A DNA stretch of 64,000 bases from an uncultured Parvularculaceae bacterium (GCA_947259375.1 CAMYLZ010000032.1:7501-71500); one strand, 5' to 3'. Shown: positions 16,374-26,626, numbered from the stretch's first letter. Translations and numbers: made by a program. The notes: generated by a model from the letters alone, not told the origin.

Positions 16374-17486
16374 ATGAACAGCCTCGACAAATACCTTCTT
16401 CGGCAATGCGTGACGCCGCTGACAATGATCCTTCTGGTCACCACCGCTATTGTCTGGATGACCCAGAGCCTGCAACGCATCGACATCATCGTCGAATATG
16501 GACAAGGGCTCTGGACCTTCCTTTATCTGAGCCTGTTGATCATCCCCAGCTTGCTGGCGATCATCATTCCCTTCGCTTTGTTTGGAACCATTATCTACGC
16601 GCTGCACCGGCTGCATTCGGATAGCGAGATCGCGGTGATGTTCGCCGCCGGCGTCAGCCGCTGGCGCCTGTCCGTACCGCTCTTGCTGGTGACGCTGATC
16701 ACGGCGGCGGCGACCTTTTACGTCAATGTCGATCTGATGCCGCGATGTTATCGCATCCTCAAACAGAATGTCGCCGAGATCCGCGCCGACCTCGCCAATT
16801 CTCTCATCCGCGAAGGCGAGTTCGTCAATGTCTCTGACGGGCTGACCATTTATGTGGACCAGACGCGTTCCGAAGGCCGCTTTGTCGGATTGCTGATCAA
16901 TGATTACCGGAACCATGACGGCCGCCAGCTTTATATGGCGCAATATGCACGGCTGCAGGATTCGGATACCGGGCCGGTTCTGCAATTGCGCAACGGCTCC
17001 ATCCAGCGTGAAGAAAATTATTCCGGCAAGATCGACATCATCCGTTTTGAAAACTGGTCGGTCGATCTGTCCGCCTTTTCCGACGGACCGGGCGAGCTGG
17101 TGCTGGAACTAACCGAACGGTATGTGGGCGAGCTTTTGCGCCCCGACCTTTCGCACCCCTATGACCGGGCCAATGCCGGCAAGCTGATCGCGGAAGGCCA
17201 CAGCCGGCTCGCCTCGCCGCTCTATGCTTTTGCTTATGCGCTGATCGGCATTTACGCGCTGATTGGCGGGGCCTATACGCGCCGCGGCTATTTCTTGCGC
17301 ATCGCGGCCGCCGGCGCGCTGGTGTTCGGCTTGCGCCTCGCCGGGTTTTTCGCCCAGGGCGCGGCGGAGGGAACCGGCGCCGTCTGGCTGCTTTACGCGC
17401 CGTCGCTCGCCGCCATCGCCGCCTTTGCTTTTCTTCTTTATGCGCCGAGCCGCGTGGCCGCATTGGCGCCGAAGGGAGCCGCCTGA
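16374..17486 (+). CDS. lptF: LPS export ABC transporter permease LptF
   Basis: Inner-membrane subunit of the LptB2FG complex, which extracts lipopolysaccharide and drives it through the Lpt bridge. 370 residues: three N-terminal helices, a periplasmic beta-jellyroll domain (about residues 110-255), and three C-terminal helices. The ATG at 16374 (MNSLDKYLLRQ) is the natural start because it places a short amphipathic helix before the first membrane segment; a TTG 33 bases upstream is less likely. lptG begins one base after its stop. Confidence 0.92.
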   Translation: MNSLDKYLLRQCVTPLTMILLVTTAIVWMTQSLQRIDIIVEYGQGLWTFLYLSLLIIPSLLAIIIPFALFGTIIYALHRLHSDSEIAVMFAAGVSRWRLSVPLLLVTLITAAATFYVNVDLMPRCYRILKQNVAEIRADLANSLIREGEFVNVSDGLTIYVDQTRSEGRFVGLLINDYRNHDGRQLYMAQYARLQDSDTGPVLQLRNGSIQREENYSGKIDIIRFENWSVDLSAFSDGPGELVLELTERYVGELLRPDLSHPYDRANAGKLIAEGHSRLASPLYAFAYALIGIYALIGGAYTRRGYFLRIAAAGALVFGLRLAGFFAQGAAEGTGAVWLLYAPSLAAIAAFAFLLYAPSRVAALAPKGAA

Positions 17487-17487
17487 G

Positions 17488-18582
17488 ATGCCGCCGGCGA
17501 CATTATTCAACTATATCGCAAAACGCGCGCTTGCCGCCGTGGGCGGGCTGTTCGCGGTCTTCGCCTGCCTCATCTTGCTGGTCGATCTGATTGAGAATTT
17601 GCGCTTCGCCGGCAAGACCGCCGGCGGCGATTTCAGCCTGGCGCTCAGCCTGACCTTGTTGCGCGGCCCGTCGCTGACGCAAACGCTGATCCCTTTCGTT
17701 TTCCTGTTCGGCTGCATCTGGATGTTTCACGAGCTGAACCGGCGATCGGAGATTTCCGTGATGCGGTCGGCGGGGCTGTCGGTCTGGCGGCTGATCGGAC
17801 CGGCGGCGCTGATCGCCGCGGTCGCCGGGCTGGTGCTGATCACCATCGTCGATCCGATGTCGGCGAGCCTGCGCGCGCAAGCGGAATTCCTGAAAAGCCG
17901 CCAGCAAGGCGACAGGCAGAATATCGTGCAGATTTTCGATGACGGCATCTGGCTGCGCCAGGAAGACGAAACCAAGAAACTGATCATCAATGCGCGCTTG
18001 CTCGACGAGAGCCGCAACGCCCTTGAAGATGTGACGATCTTGCGTTTTGGAATGGACAACGAATTCCTCGAACGCATCGACGCGGAACAGGCTTATCTTT
18101 CCGGCAAGACGCTCGAGCTCCATGATGCGCGCTTGCGCATGGCCGGCGTCACGGAAGAGCGCTTCACCCCGATCTATGCGATCGAAACGTCGCTCACCGC
18201 CAATAATCTGCGCGAACGGGTCGCGCCGCCGGAATCCGTATCGTTATGGCGGCTGCCGCGTTTCATCCTGCTCGCCCAATCCGCCGGCCTGCCGACCGTG
18301 CGTTACGACATCCGCTTCCACGATTTGTGTTCGACACCCTTGAAGCTGCTCGCCATGGTGCTCATCGCGGCGGCCTTTTCCATGCGCCCGACCCGGTCGG
18401 GCGGCAGCCTCAGGCTCGCCGCAATCTCGATCCTCGCCGGCTTTATTCTTTATATCCTGTCGGAAATCTCCACCGCGCTCGGCGAATCCGGGTTCGTGCC
18501 GGTGGCGCTTGCCGCCTGGACCCCCGCCATCGTCGCCAGCCTGTTCGCCATCACAACCCTCTTGCATCTCGAAGACGGATGA
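17488..18582 (+). CDS. lptG: LPS export ABC transporter permease LptG
   Basis: Partner of LptF in the LPS extractor. 364 residues with the same six-helix plus jellyroll layout. The ATG at 17488 follows the lptF stop by one base, indicating strict coupling. The ATPase LptB and the bridge proteins LptA and LptC are not in this window. lptD follows after about 100 bases. Confidence 0.92.
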   Translation: MPPATLFNYIAKRALAAVGGLFAVFACLILLVDLIENLRFAGKTAGGDFSLALSLTLLRGPSLTQTLIPFVFLFGCIWMFHELNRRSEISVMRSAGLSVWRLIGPAALIAAVAGLVLITIVDPMSASLRAQAEFLKSRQQGDRQNIVQIFDDGIWLRQEDETKKLIINARLLDESRNALEDVTILRFGMDNEFLERIDAEQAYLSGKTLELHDARLRMAGVTEERFTPIYAIETSLTANNLRERVAPPESVSLWRLPRFILLAQSAGLPTVRYDIRFHDLCSTPLKLLAMVLIAAAFSMRPTRSGGSLRLAAISILAGFILYILSEISTALGESGFVPVALAAWTPAIVASLFAITTLLHLEDG

Positions 18583-18679
18583 GGCTGAACCGTCAGTTCG
18601 GCTGGACCTCGCCTAACCTGTCCGTTAACCCTAGAACCCAGTATCGCAAGTGATTCGCGCCTTAAAGGGCATCCCATAA

Positions 18680-21013
18680 GTGTCGACCAGTACCAGCTTC
18701 ATAGCGCGCCTGTTGATGACCTCCTTTTTGGCGAGCGCGGCAGGCGCATTTCTCATGCCGGCGCCCGCCTTCGCGCAGAGCCCCGCGGCCGGCGAGGACG
18801 ATGAGCCTGATCGCGTTCTGTTCGAGGCCGACAGCGTCACCCGCGACCGTGAGGACGGCCCGATTGTCGCCGAAGGCGATGTGCGCGCCTATTTCGGCGA
18901 GCGCTATTTGCGCGCCGACAAGCTGATCTACGATCCGGCGACGGACATCGTCATCGCCGAAGGCAATGTCTCCATCACCGACGCCAATCTCGAAACCGCA
19001 TTCGCCGGCCGCGTCGAACTTTCGGGCGACCTGCGCGACGGCATCGCGGAGAATTTCAGCGCCCTGCTCGCCGATAATGCGCGCCTCGCGGCGGACAGCG
19101 CCATTCGCGAACAGGGTGCGCGCACGCGCCTTAATCGCGCGGTCTACACTTCCTGCAATGTCTGCGACCGCAAAGGCGACGCCAAGACGCCGACCTGGCG
19201 CATCAAGTCGCTCAGGGTCACGCGCGATGAAGAACGCAAGGTCGTGCGGTTTCATCATGCGTTTCTGGAAATCAAGGGCGTGCCCATTCTCTACGCCCCC
19301 TATCTGCAAACGCCGGACCCGTCGGTCGAGCGTCAGTCAGGCTTCCTGCCGCCCAATATCGGCACGTCGAGCCGTCTCGGTTTCAATATCGAACTGCCTT
19401 ATTATCTGGCGATCTCAAATCATCAGGATGCGACGTTCTTTCCGAAATACACGACGAAAGACGGCACCTTGTGGCAAGGCGAATGGCGCCGGCGCGGCAA
19501 GCAGGGTTATCATGTTCTGTCCGGCGGGGTCATCGATGCGCCCAATGCGCCGGAGCCGGCCCCCCCGCAACCGGGCCGGCTCGCCGAGGAGAGCACACCG
19601 GGCGTACGCTGGCATTTATTCGGGCGCGGGCATCGCGATTTCGGCGACAACTGGCGCGCCAGCTATGATTTCGAGCGCGTCTCGGACAAAGAATATCTGC
19701 GCCAATATGACGTGGAGCGGCGCGGCGATTTGCGCCAGGAACTCGACCGCAGCAAGACCAACCAGTTGCGCAGCAATGCGCGGCTTGAATGGAGCAACCC
19801 GCAATCGCGGCTGTCGATCGATACCTATTTGTTCCAGGGGTTGAGAACCGCGCAATCATCGGCGGAAACCGCCGTTCAGGGCCTCGGGCGCATCGACGAT
19901 TCAAGCACGACGCCTTATGTCCTGCCGCTGGTCGATTTCAAACACAAATTCAAATCGAAATTCGCCGGCGGCGATACGGCGGTGAACGCAAATATCGCCT
20001 CCCTCTATCGCACCGAAGGCATCGACTCGCAGCGCTTCACCGCCTCGGCGATCTGGAACCGCGACGTCATCACCAAAGGCGGGCATCGCTTCAACCTGTT
20101 TGCAGAAGCGCGCGGCGATATCTTCTCCTATCAGGATCTCGATCTCGGGACGGAAAGCTGTTTTTCCGCCGACGCGCCCTGCGCGGAAGATTTCGCCGGC
20201 TACAACGAAATCGATTCAACGGACATAACCACGCGGTTCACGCCCAGCGTCGGCGTCGAATGGTCTTATCCGTTGACGCGCGAGTTTCACGGCGCACGCC
20301 TGTTCCTTGAGCCGCGCGTGCAGCTTATCGCCAGCCGCGCCAATCAGAATCCGTCGGACATCATCAACGAAGACTCCCAGAGTATCGAGTATGATTACGC
20401 CGGCCTGTTCGACTACAACAAAGCCACCGGCTATGACGCGCTCGAAGACGGCCAGCGCATGAATGTCGGCATCGCCGCATCGGCGGTCTTGCCGAACGGC
20501 GTCAGCATCGAAGGCTCTGTCGGCCAGCAATTCAGGCTTCAGGAAACCGGCGCCTTCGACCCCTCCTCGGGCCTTGGCGAGAAAAACTCCGACATTGTCG
20601 GCGCGCTCGATGTCCGTTTCAAACGAGTCGGCGTCGAAAACCGTTTCCGGATCGATCACGATACGGGCTCCATTCAGCGCGCCGAATCGATCGCCTATTT
20701 CCGTTCGAAACGGTTCCGGGCCAATGTCGGTTATGTCCGCCTCAACGAGGTCAACGCCGCCACCAATCAGGTCCGGCGCGAAGAGCTGACGGCGCGCGGC
20801 AATTTCAAGCTCGCCCGCCACTGGACCGTCGGCAGCGCCTGGCGGCTCGATCTCGAAAACAATCGCACGGTCCGGCAGGATTTCTCCATCGGCTATGAGG
20901 ATGAGTGCTCCACTTTCGGCGTCACCTATCGGCGCGATCGCACCCGCAGCGCCAATCTCGCACCGGACAATGCGGTCTTGTTAACCTTCACGCTGAAATC
21001 GCTTGTTGATTGA
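18680..21013 (+). CDS. lptD: LPS-assembly outer-membrane protein LptD
   Basis: Outer-membrane beta-barrel that inserts LPS into the outer leaflet. 777 residues: a signal peptide (about 1-32, ending AFA-QS), a periplasmic LptA-like OstA domain (about residues 45-165), and a large C-terminal barrel. Cysteine pairs (CNVC near residue 155, and others in the barrel, including one near the C-terminal end) could form the disulfides that mature LptD requires. The start is GTG, with AAAGGG upstream. It is linked with lptFG and surA, as is common in alphaproteobacteria. Confidence 0.93.
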   Translation: MSTSTSFIARLLMTSFLASAAGAFLMPAPAFAQSPAAGEDDEPDRVLFEADSVTRDREDGPIVAEGDVRAYFGERYLRADKLIYDPATDIVIAEGNVSITDANLETAFAGRVELSGDLRDGIAENFSALLADNARLAADSAIREQGARTRLNRAVYTSCNVCDRKGDAKTPTWRIKSLRVTRDEERKVVRFHHAFLEIKGVPILYAPYLQTPDPSVERQSGFLPPNIGTSSRLGFNIELPYYLAISNHQDATFFPKYTTKDGTLWQGEWRRRGKQGYHVLSGGVIDAPNAPEPAPPQPGRLAEESTPGVRWHLFGRGHRDFGDNWRASYDFERVSDKEYLRQYDVERRGDLRQELDRSKTNQLRSNARLEWSNPQSRLSIDTYLFQGLRTAQSSAETAVQGLGRIDDSSTTPYVLPLVDFKHKFKSKFAGGDTAVNANIASLYRTEGIDSQRFTASAIWNRDVITKGGHRFNLFAEARGDIFSYQDLDLGTESCFSADAPCAEDFAGYNEIDSTDITTRFTPSVGVEWSYPLTREFHGARLFLEPRVQLIASRANQNPSDIINEDSQSIEYDYAGLFDYNKATGYDALEDGQRMNVGIAASAVLPNGVSIEGSVGQQFRLQETGAFDPSSGLGEKNSDIVGALDVRFKRVGVENRFRIDHDTGSIQRAESIAYFRSKRFRANVGYVRLNEVNAATNQVRREELTARGNFKLARHWTVGSAWRLDLENNRTVRQDFSIGYEDECSTFGVTYRRDRTRSANLAPDNAVLLTFTLKSLVD

Positions 21014-21092
21014 GCGCTTGCGTGTACGCCAATTCAGACTATTTTCGCCCTTCGGGTGAGGTGGGCCGCAGGCAGAGGATGAAAAATCTGAA

Positions 21093-22406
21093 ATGCGAAT
21101 TTCTTTATTAAGTTCAATTTGTTACACACTTTTCTTCGCAGTTTCATCCACTCATGCGCAAGCCCCGGCGGGCGAGCGCTCGCTGACCAGCGACGAAGTT
21201 GTCGCGCGTTCGGGCGTTCCTGCGAGCGCGGTCGCCGCCGTGGTGAACGACACGGTCGTCACTACTTATGACGTTCGCCAGCGCATGCGGCTGATGCTGA
21301 TGTCCGCCGGCGGGCAGATCCCCCGCGAGGCGCTGCCGCAGCTACAGGCGCAGGCGCTGCGCGATCTCGTCGAGGAAAAGCTGAAACTGCAAGAAACGGC
21401 GCGTTACGATCTCGAGGTCACGGACGAAGAGATCGAACAGGAACTGACGATGATTGCGGCGCAATCGAATCTGAACCTCGGTCAGCTTGTCGAAGCGCTC
21501 GAAGCGACCGGCGTTTCGGTCAACACCTTGCGATCGCAAATCAGAACGCAAATCGGCTGGCCGCAACTGGTGCAAGGACGCTATCGCGACCGTATCCGCG
21601 TCAGTGATGATGAAATCGAGCAAACGCTGGATCGCATGCGCGAAGACGTCAGCAGCGAACAGTTTCTGGTTTCCGAAATCTGCATTCCCGTCGACAACCC
21701 CTCACAGGCGCAGCAATTCTATGAAGGTTCGCTGCAACTGATCGAACAGATGCGCCGCGGCGTACCGTTCACGGTCGTCGCCCAACAATTTTCCGCCTGC
21801 ACCACGGCGGCGGTCGGCGGCGATCTCGGCTGGGTGCGCGCGGGCGAGCTGCCCCAGGAAATCGACAGCGCCATTCGCGAGCTGCCGGTCGGCGCCGTCA
21901 CCAACCCGATCCCGTCCGACGGCGCATTCATGATCATGGCCGTCCGCGACAAGCGCGAAGCGGTCGTGCGCGGCGAGCCGAGCTTTACGCTCGCTTATGC
22001 GGCGGCTGACGCATCCATGGGCGGCAACGCTGCGCGGGCCGCTCTCGACGGGCTTGGCTCGGCCGAGATTTGTTCCGGCCGCTCCTTGCGCCTCGATCTT
22101 GGCGAAGGCGTCGGTTATTCGCTTCTGGAAAACGTCACTCTCGACCAGATCGACGACCGGTTCCGTCCTTTCGTCGAAGACTTGTCGCGTGAAGACCAAA
22201 GCGCGGTGATCGAAGCGGACGGCGCCTATCACTCCGTCTATGTCTGCGACAAGGATGAAGGCCTCGGTCTCCCCTCTCGCGACGCGATCGAGAACCGCAT
22301 TTTCACCCGTCAGCTCTCACGCATCAGTCAGCAATATCTGCGTGATGTGGAGCGCAATTCCATGGTCGATATTCGCGAAGAGAATATTCGCCAACCGAAC
22401 GGCTAA
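21093..22406 (+). CDS. surA: SurA-like periplasmic peptidyl-prolyl isomerase
   Basis: Periplasmic chaperone for outer-membrane proteins. 437 residues with a signal peptide (about 1-23, cut near THA-QA), a SurA_N region (VAAVVNDTVVTTYDVRQRM, about residues 45-65) and one parvulin domain (about 180-285, with VGGDLGWVRAGELP). The C-terminal third is diverged and has no clear second parvulin domain. Its place between lptD and pdxA is the classic surA position and supports the assignment. Confidence 0.88.
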   Translation: MRISLLSSICYTLFFAVSSTHAQAPAGERSLTSDEVVARSGVPASAVAAVVNDTVVTTYDVRQRMRLMLMSAGGQIPREALPQLQAQALRDLVEEKLKLQETARYDLEVTDEEIEQELTMIAAQSNLNLGQLVEALEATGVSVNTLRSQIRTQIGWPQLVQGRYRDRIRVSDDEIEQTLDRMREDVSSEQFLVSEICIPVDNPSQAQQFYEGSLQLIEQMRRGVPFTVVAQQFSACTTAAVGGDLGWVRAGELPQEIDSAIRELPVGAVTNPIPSDGAFMIMAVRDKREAVVRGEPSFTLAYAAADASMGGNAARAALDGLGSAEICSGRSLRLDLGEGVGYSLLENVTLDQIDDRFRPFVEDLSREDQSAVIEADGAYHSVYVCDKDEGLGLPSRDAIENRIFTRQLSRISQQYLRDVERNSMVDIREENIRQPNG

Positions 22407-22411
22407 CCAAC

Positions 22412-23413
22412 ATGAAAGCCCCCCTGGCGCTTACCATGGGCGAGCCCGGCGGCGTCGGGCCGGAACTCGTAGCGAAAGCATGGGATGCGCTGCGCGGCGG
22501 CGATACCCGGTTTTTTCTGATCGCCGATCCCGCACTGGCGCGCGCGACGCCGGCGAAAGTCGCGGTAATTTCATCGCCCGGCGAATGCGCGAAGGTCTTT
22601 TCGGACGCCCTTCCCGTCTTGCCGCTTCAGCGCCCAGTGGAAGCGGCTCCCGGCCATGCTGAGGCGAAAAACGCCGCCGCGGTGATCGAAAGCATCGAAC
22701 GGGCGGTCGCCCTCGCCATTTCCGGCGCGGCGGCGGGCGTCGTCACCAATCCGATTCAGAAAGCCGCGCTCATCAAGGCCGGTTTCCAGTTTCCGGGGCA
22801 TACGGAATTCCTCGCCGACCTTACCAAAGACGCGCCAATGCCGGCCGGGCGCAAACGCGGCCCGGTGATGATGATCGCCGGCCCGGCGCTGAGGAGCGTT
22901 CCCGTCACCATTCACCAGTCGATCCTTGAGGCGGTGAATGCGCTAAACGGGGCGCTGATCGAGCAAACATGCATCGTCGCCGGCGAAGCGCTGCGCCATG
23001 ATTTCGGGCTCTTCCGGCCGCGCCTCGCGGTTTCCGGGCTTAATCCCCATGCGGGCGAAGGCGGCGCACTTGGTCATGAAGATCTCGACATCATCGCGCC
23101 GGCGATCGCGCGACTGCGCAAGGCGGGGCTTGATGTGCGCGGCCCCCTGCCCGCCGACACCATGTTCCACGAGGAAGCGCGCGGGCGCTACGACGCGGCC
23201 GTCTGTATGCTGCATGATCAGGCGCTGATCCCGGCCAAGACGCTCGGCTTTCACGACGCGGTCAATGTGACGCTCGGCCTGCCGATCGTCAGGACGTCGC
23301 CCGATCACGGCACCGCCCTCGATATTGCGGGAACCGGCGCGGCCCGCGCCGATAGCCTGATCGCCGCGCTGCATCTTGCCGCTGAAATCGCCGAAAGGCG
23401 GGCCGCGCAATGA
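22412..23413 (+). CDS. pdxA: 4-hydroxythreonine-4-phosphate dehydrogenase
   Basis: Vitamin B6 biosynthesis enzyme that oxidises 4-phosphohydroxy-L-threonine with NAD. 333 residues. It begins with MGEPGGVGPELVAKAW and has the metal-binding histidine regions GHTEFLA, LNPHAGEGG and HDQALIPAK. It ends with the family's RTSPDHGTALDIAGTG. Its start lies five bases after surA and its stop overlaps ksgA by four bases, so it is part of a tight operon. Confidence 0.95.
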   Translation: MKAPLALTMGEPGGVGPELVAKAWDALRGGDTRFFLIADPALARATPAKVAVISSPGECAKVFSDALPVLPLQRPVEAAPGHAEAKNAAAVIESIERAVALAISGAAAGVVTNPIQKAALIKAGFQFPGHTEFLADLTKDAPMPAGRKRGPVMMIAGPALRSVPVTIHQSILEAVNALNGALIEQTCIVAGEALRHDFGLFRPRLAVSGLNPHAGEGGALGHEDLDIIAPAIARLRKAGLDVRGPLPADTMFHEEARGRYDAAVCMLHDQALIPAKTLGFHDAVNVTLGLPIVRTSPDHGTALDIAGTGAARADSLIAALHLAAEIAERRAAQ

Positions 23414-24240
23414 CGCGCGACCTGCCCCCATTGCGCGAGGTGATTGAGCGCCACGGCCTCGCCGCGAAGAAATCGCTTGGCCAGCATTTCCTGCTCGACC
23501 TCAACATGACGCGAAAGATCGCCCGCGCCGCATCGGTCGGCGGTGACGATACGGTGCTCGAAATCGGCCCCGGTCCTGGCGGGCTAACCCGCGCCTTGCT
23601 GGAGACCGGCGCGCAAGTCATCGCGATTGAGCGCGATAATCGCTGCATTGAAGCGCTCGCCGAGGTCGACGCCGCCTTTGACGGGCGCCTCATCGTCCAT
23701 GAAGCCGACGCGCTTGGCGCTGACGAGGCGGCGCTTGCCGGCGCTGCCGCGCCGCTGAAAATTGTCGCCAATCTGCCTTACAACATCTCGACCGAGCTGC
23801 TGATCAAATGGCTGAAGGCCGGGCCGGCGCTCTGGTCGGTGATGGCGTTGATGTTTCAAAAGGAAGTCGCCGACCGCGTCCTCGCGCCGCCGGGGTCGAA
23901 AACCTATGGGCGGCTATCGGTAATCGCGCAGGCCGCCTCGACGCCGTCGCGCGCCTTCAACTTGCCGGCGCGCGCCTTCACGCCGCCGCCAAAGGTTGAT
24001 TCCACGGTTGTCCTGTTCGAACCATCAGCGGCGGCCTTCGCGCATTTGCCCGCGCTGGAATACGTCACCCAGGCGGCGTTCTCCCAGCGCCGCAAAATGG
24101 TCCGCACTTCGCTGAAGCCGGTATTCGGCGAGCGCTTACCGACCGCGCTTGGCGCCGCCGGCATCAAGGAAACGCAGCGTGCGGAGGAAATCACCGTCGC
24201 GCAATTCAAGGCGCTCGCAACCGGACTCGCCGGGGCGTAA
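23410..24240 (+). CDS. rsmA: 16S rRNA dimethyladenosine methyltransferase
   Basis: KsgA/RsmA dimethylates two adjacent adenosines near the 3' end of 16S rRNA in late 30S assembly. 276 residues. Clear motifs are KKSLGQHFLLD at the N-terminus, the SAM site LEIGPGPGGLT, and the catalytic NLPYNIS. The ATG overlaps the pdxA stop. Last gene of the lptF-to-rsmA run. Confidence 0.95.
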   Translation: MTRDLPPLREVIERHGLAAKKSLGQHFLLDLNMTRKIARAASVGGDDTVLEIGPGPGGLTRALLETGAQVIAIERDNRCIEALAEVDAAFDGRLIVHEADALGADEAALAGAAAPLKIVANLPYNISTELLIKWLKAGPALWSVMALMFQKEVADRVLAPPGSKTYGRLSVIAQAASTPSRAFNLPARAFTPPPKVDSTVVLFEPSAAAFAHLPALEYVTQAAFSQRRKMVRTSLKPVFGERLPTALGAAGIKETQRAEEITVAQFKALATGLAGA

Positions 24241-24391
24241 CGGCGCAAGACCCTGTTTTTTTGCTCATCTCCGCGCGCCAGCATAAAAGCGCCGGGCACG
24301 CGGACCCTATTCACGATGTCCGCCGGATCGCAGCTCGTATTTTTACCGCCGCCATCCAGCAAACACGGATCATAAGGCCGCCCTGCCCCCC

Positions 24392-24407
24392 GTGGATAAC
24401 TATCCAC
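24392..24407. repeat. Perfect 7-bp palindrome between convergent genes
   Basis: GTGGATA and TATCCAC surround a two-base centre in the 262-base gap between rsmA and the acyl-CoA synthetase gene. GCC-rich flanks (CCGCC upstream and GGCGG downstream) could extend the stem with mismatches. There is no adjacent T-run. It lies downstream of both neighbouring genes, so an operator role is unlikely. I see no gene in the gap. Confidence 0.35.
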
Positions 24408-24502
24408 CAAAGGCGGGATTCCTTTAAATTTTCATCAGATAAGTTGTATTTTTCGCCCCGCCATGCGCGTCATGCGTGCATGGGTTTCACACCCGGCCGC
24501 GC

Positions 24503-26119
24503 TTACGCCGTCAACACCTCAAACGCGCCTTCCTGAAACGCTTCGGCGAGTTTGAATTTGCGGATCTTGCCGGAACCGGTGAGCGGCCATTCCTCCACAT
24601 AAATCCAGAATTTCGGCGTCTTTTGCGGCGACAGGCGCTGGCGGATGAAATCCTTCATGGCCGCCGGCGCCGGGCAATCGCCGCCGCAAGCGCGCATGAA
24701 ACAGGCGACCTGCTCGCCCCATTTTTCATCCGGCACGCCGACCACCGCGACCTCGGCGATTTCCGGATGCTCAAGAATGGCGTTTTCGATTTCCGCCGGG
24801 AACAGGTTTTCGCCGCCGCGAATGATCATTTCCTTGACCCGTCCGGTGATCGTCACATAGCCCCGCTCGTCCATCCGCCCGAGATCGCCCGTATGCAGCC
24901 AGCCCTCGCTGTCGATCGCCGCTTTGGTTGCTTCCGGATTGTCGTTGTAACCGGTCATCACGAGATAGCCGCGCGTGCAAATCTCGCCCTGTTCGCCGCA
25001 GGGCAGGACTTTGTTCGTCTGCGGATCACGTATGGACGCCTCGACAAAGGGCAAAGGCTGGCCGATCGTTTCGGTCAAATCTTCCAATTTGTCATCACTC
25101 CAGGCTTGTGTAATCACCGGCGAGGATTCTGTCTGGCCGTAGATGATCTGGATGACCGAACCGAAGGTCTTTTCCGCCTTGCGGATCAGCTCCGGCGCGA
25201 CCATGGCGCCGCCCGACATGATACGCTTGATCGACGATACGTCGCGGCCTGATTTTTCAACCTCGTCGATCAGCGCGACGATCATGGTCGGCACGCCCAG
25301 CAGGAATCGCGGCTTTTCCCGTTCAATGACACGGACAATCATCGCCGGGTCGAAAATCGGCGCGAGGAACATGGTCGCGCCCAGCCCGACGCCGCCCAGC
25401 GCCAGAATGGCGCAGCCGGTGGTGTGAAACAGGGGCATATGATGAATGAACGCGTCGCCCGGCCGCACCCCGCCCCGCGTCATCGCATCGATGCCGTTGC
25501 GCACCAGCCCGTAATGATGCAACAGCGCGCCCTTGGGAAATCCGGTCGTACCGGACGTGTACTGAATTTGCGCTTCATCGCCGGGCCTGACATCGGGCAG
25601 CGCCGCCCCCGCCTCTTCGCCATCGAACAGCGCCGCGTGATCGGTCAGGAGGATGCGCCTGGTGATGGCCGGGATCTGATCGCACACCTCATCGGCGATC
25701 GCCTGCATCGGATTGCCGCGAAATTCCTCGACATAATAGATCGCCTCGGCGCGCGATTGCTCCAGCACATATTTCAGCTCGCGCGCCTGATAGGACGGAT
25801 TGACCGTGACCAGTGTCACGCCGGCAAGCGCGCAGGCATATTCCATCAATATCCATTCGGGCACATTCGGCGCCCATACGGCGACGCGCGCGCCGCGGCC
25901 ATGACGGCCCGCCAGCGCCCGCGCCAGGCGCTCGGCGTCCTTATACAGAGCGGCGAATGTCCATTCGCGCCCGCGCGCGCCGTCAAACGTCAGCTCCACA
26001 AGCGCAATATTATCGCCGCGTTCGCCCGCCATGTGCTGCAACAGCGCGCCGATGGTCATCGGCTCGGGGATATCGCCCTGTGCCGGAAAATAGGATTGCG
26101 TCAGCGCAACGTCATACAT
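24503..26119 (-). CDS. AMP-binding acyl-CoA synthetase
   Basis: Activates a carboxylic acid to its CoA thioester through an acyl-adenylate. 538 residues. It has the P-loop-like YTSGTTGFPKGA, the IYGQTESSP core motif, the GWLHTGDLG hinge region and the C-terminal catalytic lysine in GSGKIRK. It resembles medium-chain or broad fatty acyl-CoA ligases, but the substrate cannot be read from sequence. It is seven bases downstream of a hotdog thioesterase on the same strand. The pair could balance acyl-CoA formation and hydrolysis. Confidence 0.9.
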   Translation of the reverse strand: MYDVALTQSYFPAQGDIPEPMTIGALLQHMAGERGDNIALVELTFDGARGREWTFAALYKDAERLARALAGRHGRGARVAVWAPNVPEWILMEYACALAGVTLVTVNPSYQARELKYVLEQSRAEAIYYVEEFRGNPMQAIADEVCDQIPAITRRILLTDHAALFDGEEAGAALPDVRPGDEAQIQYTSGTTGFPKGALLHHYGLVRNGIDAMTRGGVRPGDAFIHHMPLFHTTGCAILALGGVGLGATMFLAPIFDPAMIVRVIEREKPRFLLGVPTMIVALIDEVEKSGRDVSSIKRIMSGGAMVAPELIRKAEKTFGSVIQIIYGQTESSPVITQAWSDDKLEDLTETIGQPLPFVEASIRDPQTNKVLPCGEQGEICTRGYLVMTGYNDNPEATKAAIDSEGWLHTGDLGRMDERGYVTITGRVKEMIIRGGENLFPAEIENAILEHPEIAEVAVVGVPDEKWGEQVACFMRACGGDCPAPAAMKDFIRQRLSPQKTPKFWIYVEEWPLTGSGKIRKFKLAEAFQEGAFEVLTA

Positions 26120-26126
26120 GAGCGGC

Positions 26127-26546
26127 TCAATCTCCCTGTTGCGGGCGGATGATCTGTGTCTGCGTCACCACCGCCGCCAGCTTGCCGTCTTCGCGAAAGA
26201 TTTCCGTTTTCCAGAGTTGCAGACTGCGGCCGATATTGACCGGCGTCGTTACGGCTTTCGCAACCTGCCCCAAGGGAATCGCGCGCAGAAAATTCGTCTT
26301 GCTTTCAATGGTCGAGGTCGTCGATCCCGGCGGCATGTTCAAGAACGCCCCGACCCCGCCCATATTGTCGGCCATCGCCATCATCGCGCCGCCATGCATG
26401 GTTTGCGGCATCGTGCACAAATCTTTCGTAACCCGAATTTCGCCTTCGAGCCGCGCCCTGGTCACCAGCGTCATCGTCACGCCCATGGCCTTTGCGAAGC
26501 CGGTATTGCTTTCATTGACGGCGGCGGCGAGATTTTCCTCGGTCAT
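26127..26546 (-). CDS. PaaI-type hotdog thioesterase
   Basis: 139-residue hotdog protein with the typical HGGAMMAMADNMGGV helix. It is in the same transcription unit as the acyl-CoA synthetase. It is one of four PaaI-like proteins in the window and is not especially close to the tandem pair near 10.3-11.2 kb. Confidence 0.87.
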   Translation of the reverse strand: MTEENLAAAVNESNTGFAKAMGVTMTLVTRARLEGEIRVTKDLCTMPQTMHGGAMMAMADNMGGVGAFLNMPPGSTTSTIESKTNFLRAIPLGQVAKAVTTPVNIGRSLQLWKTEIFREDGKLAAVVTQTQIIRPQQGD

Positions 26547-26626
26547 GCCCTCTCCCTGGCGTCTCCCCGCATGCGAGCCCCCAACAGGCGCGCACTGCGC
26601 CCGACCAATGCCGAGGAACTATGCCG

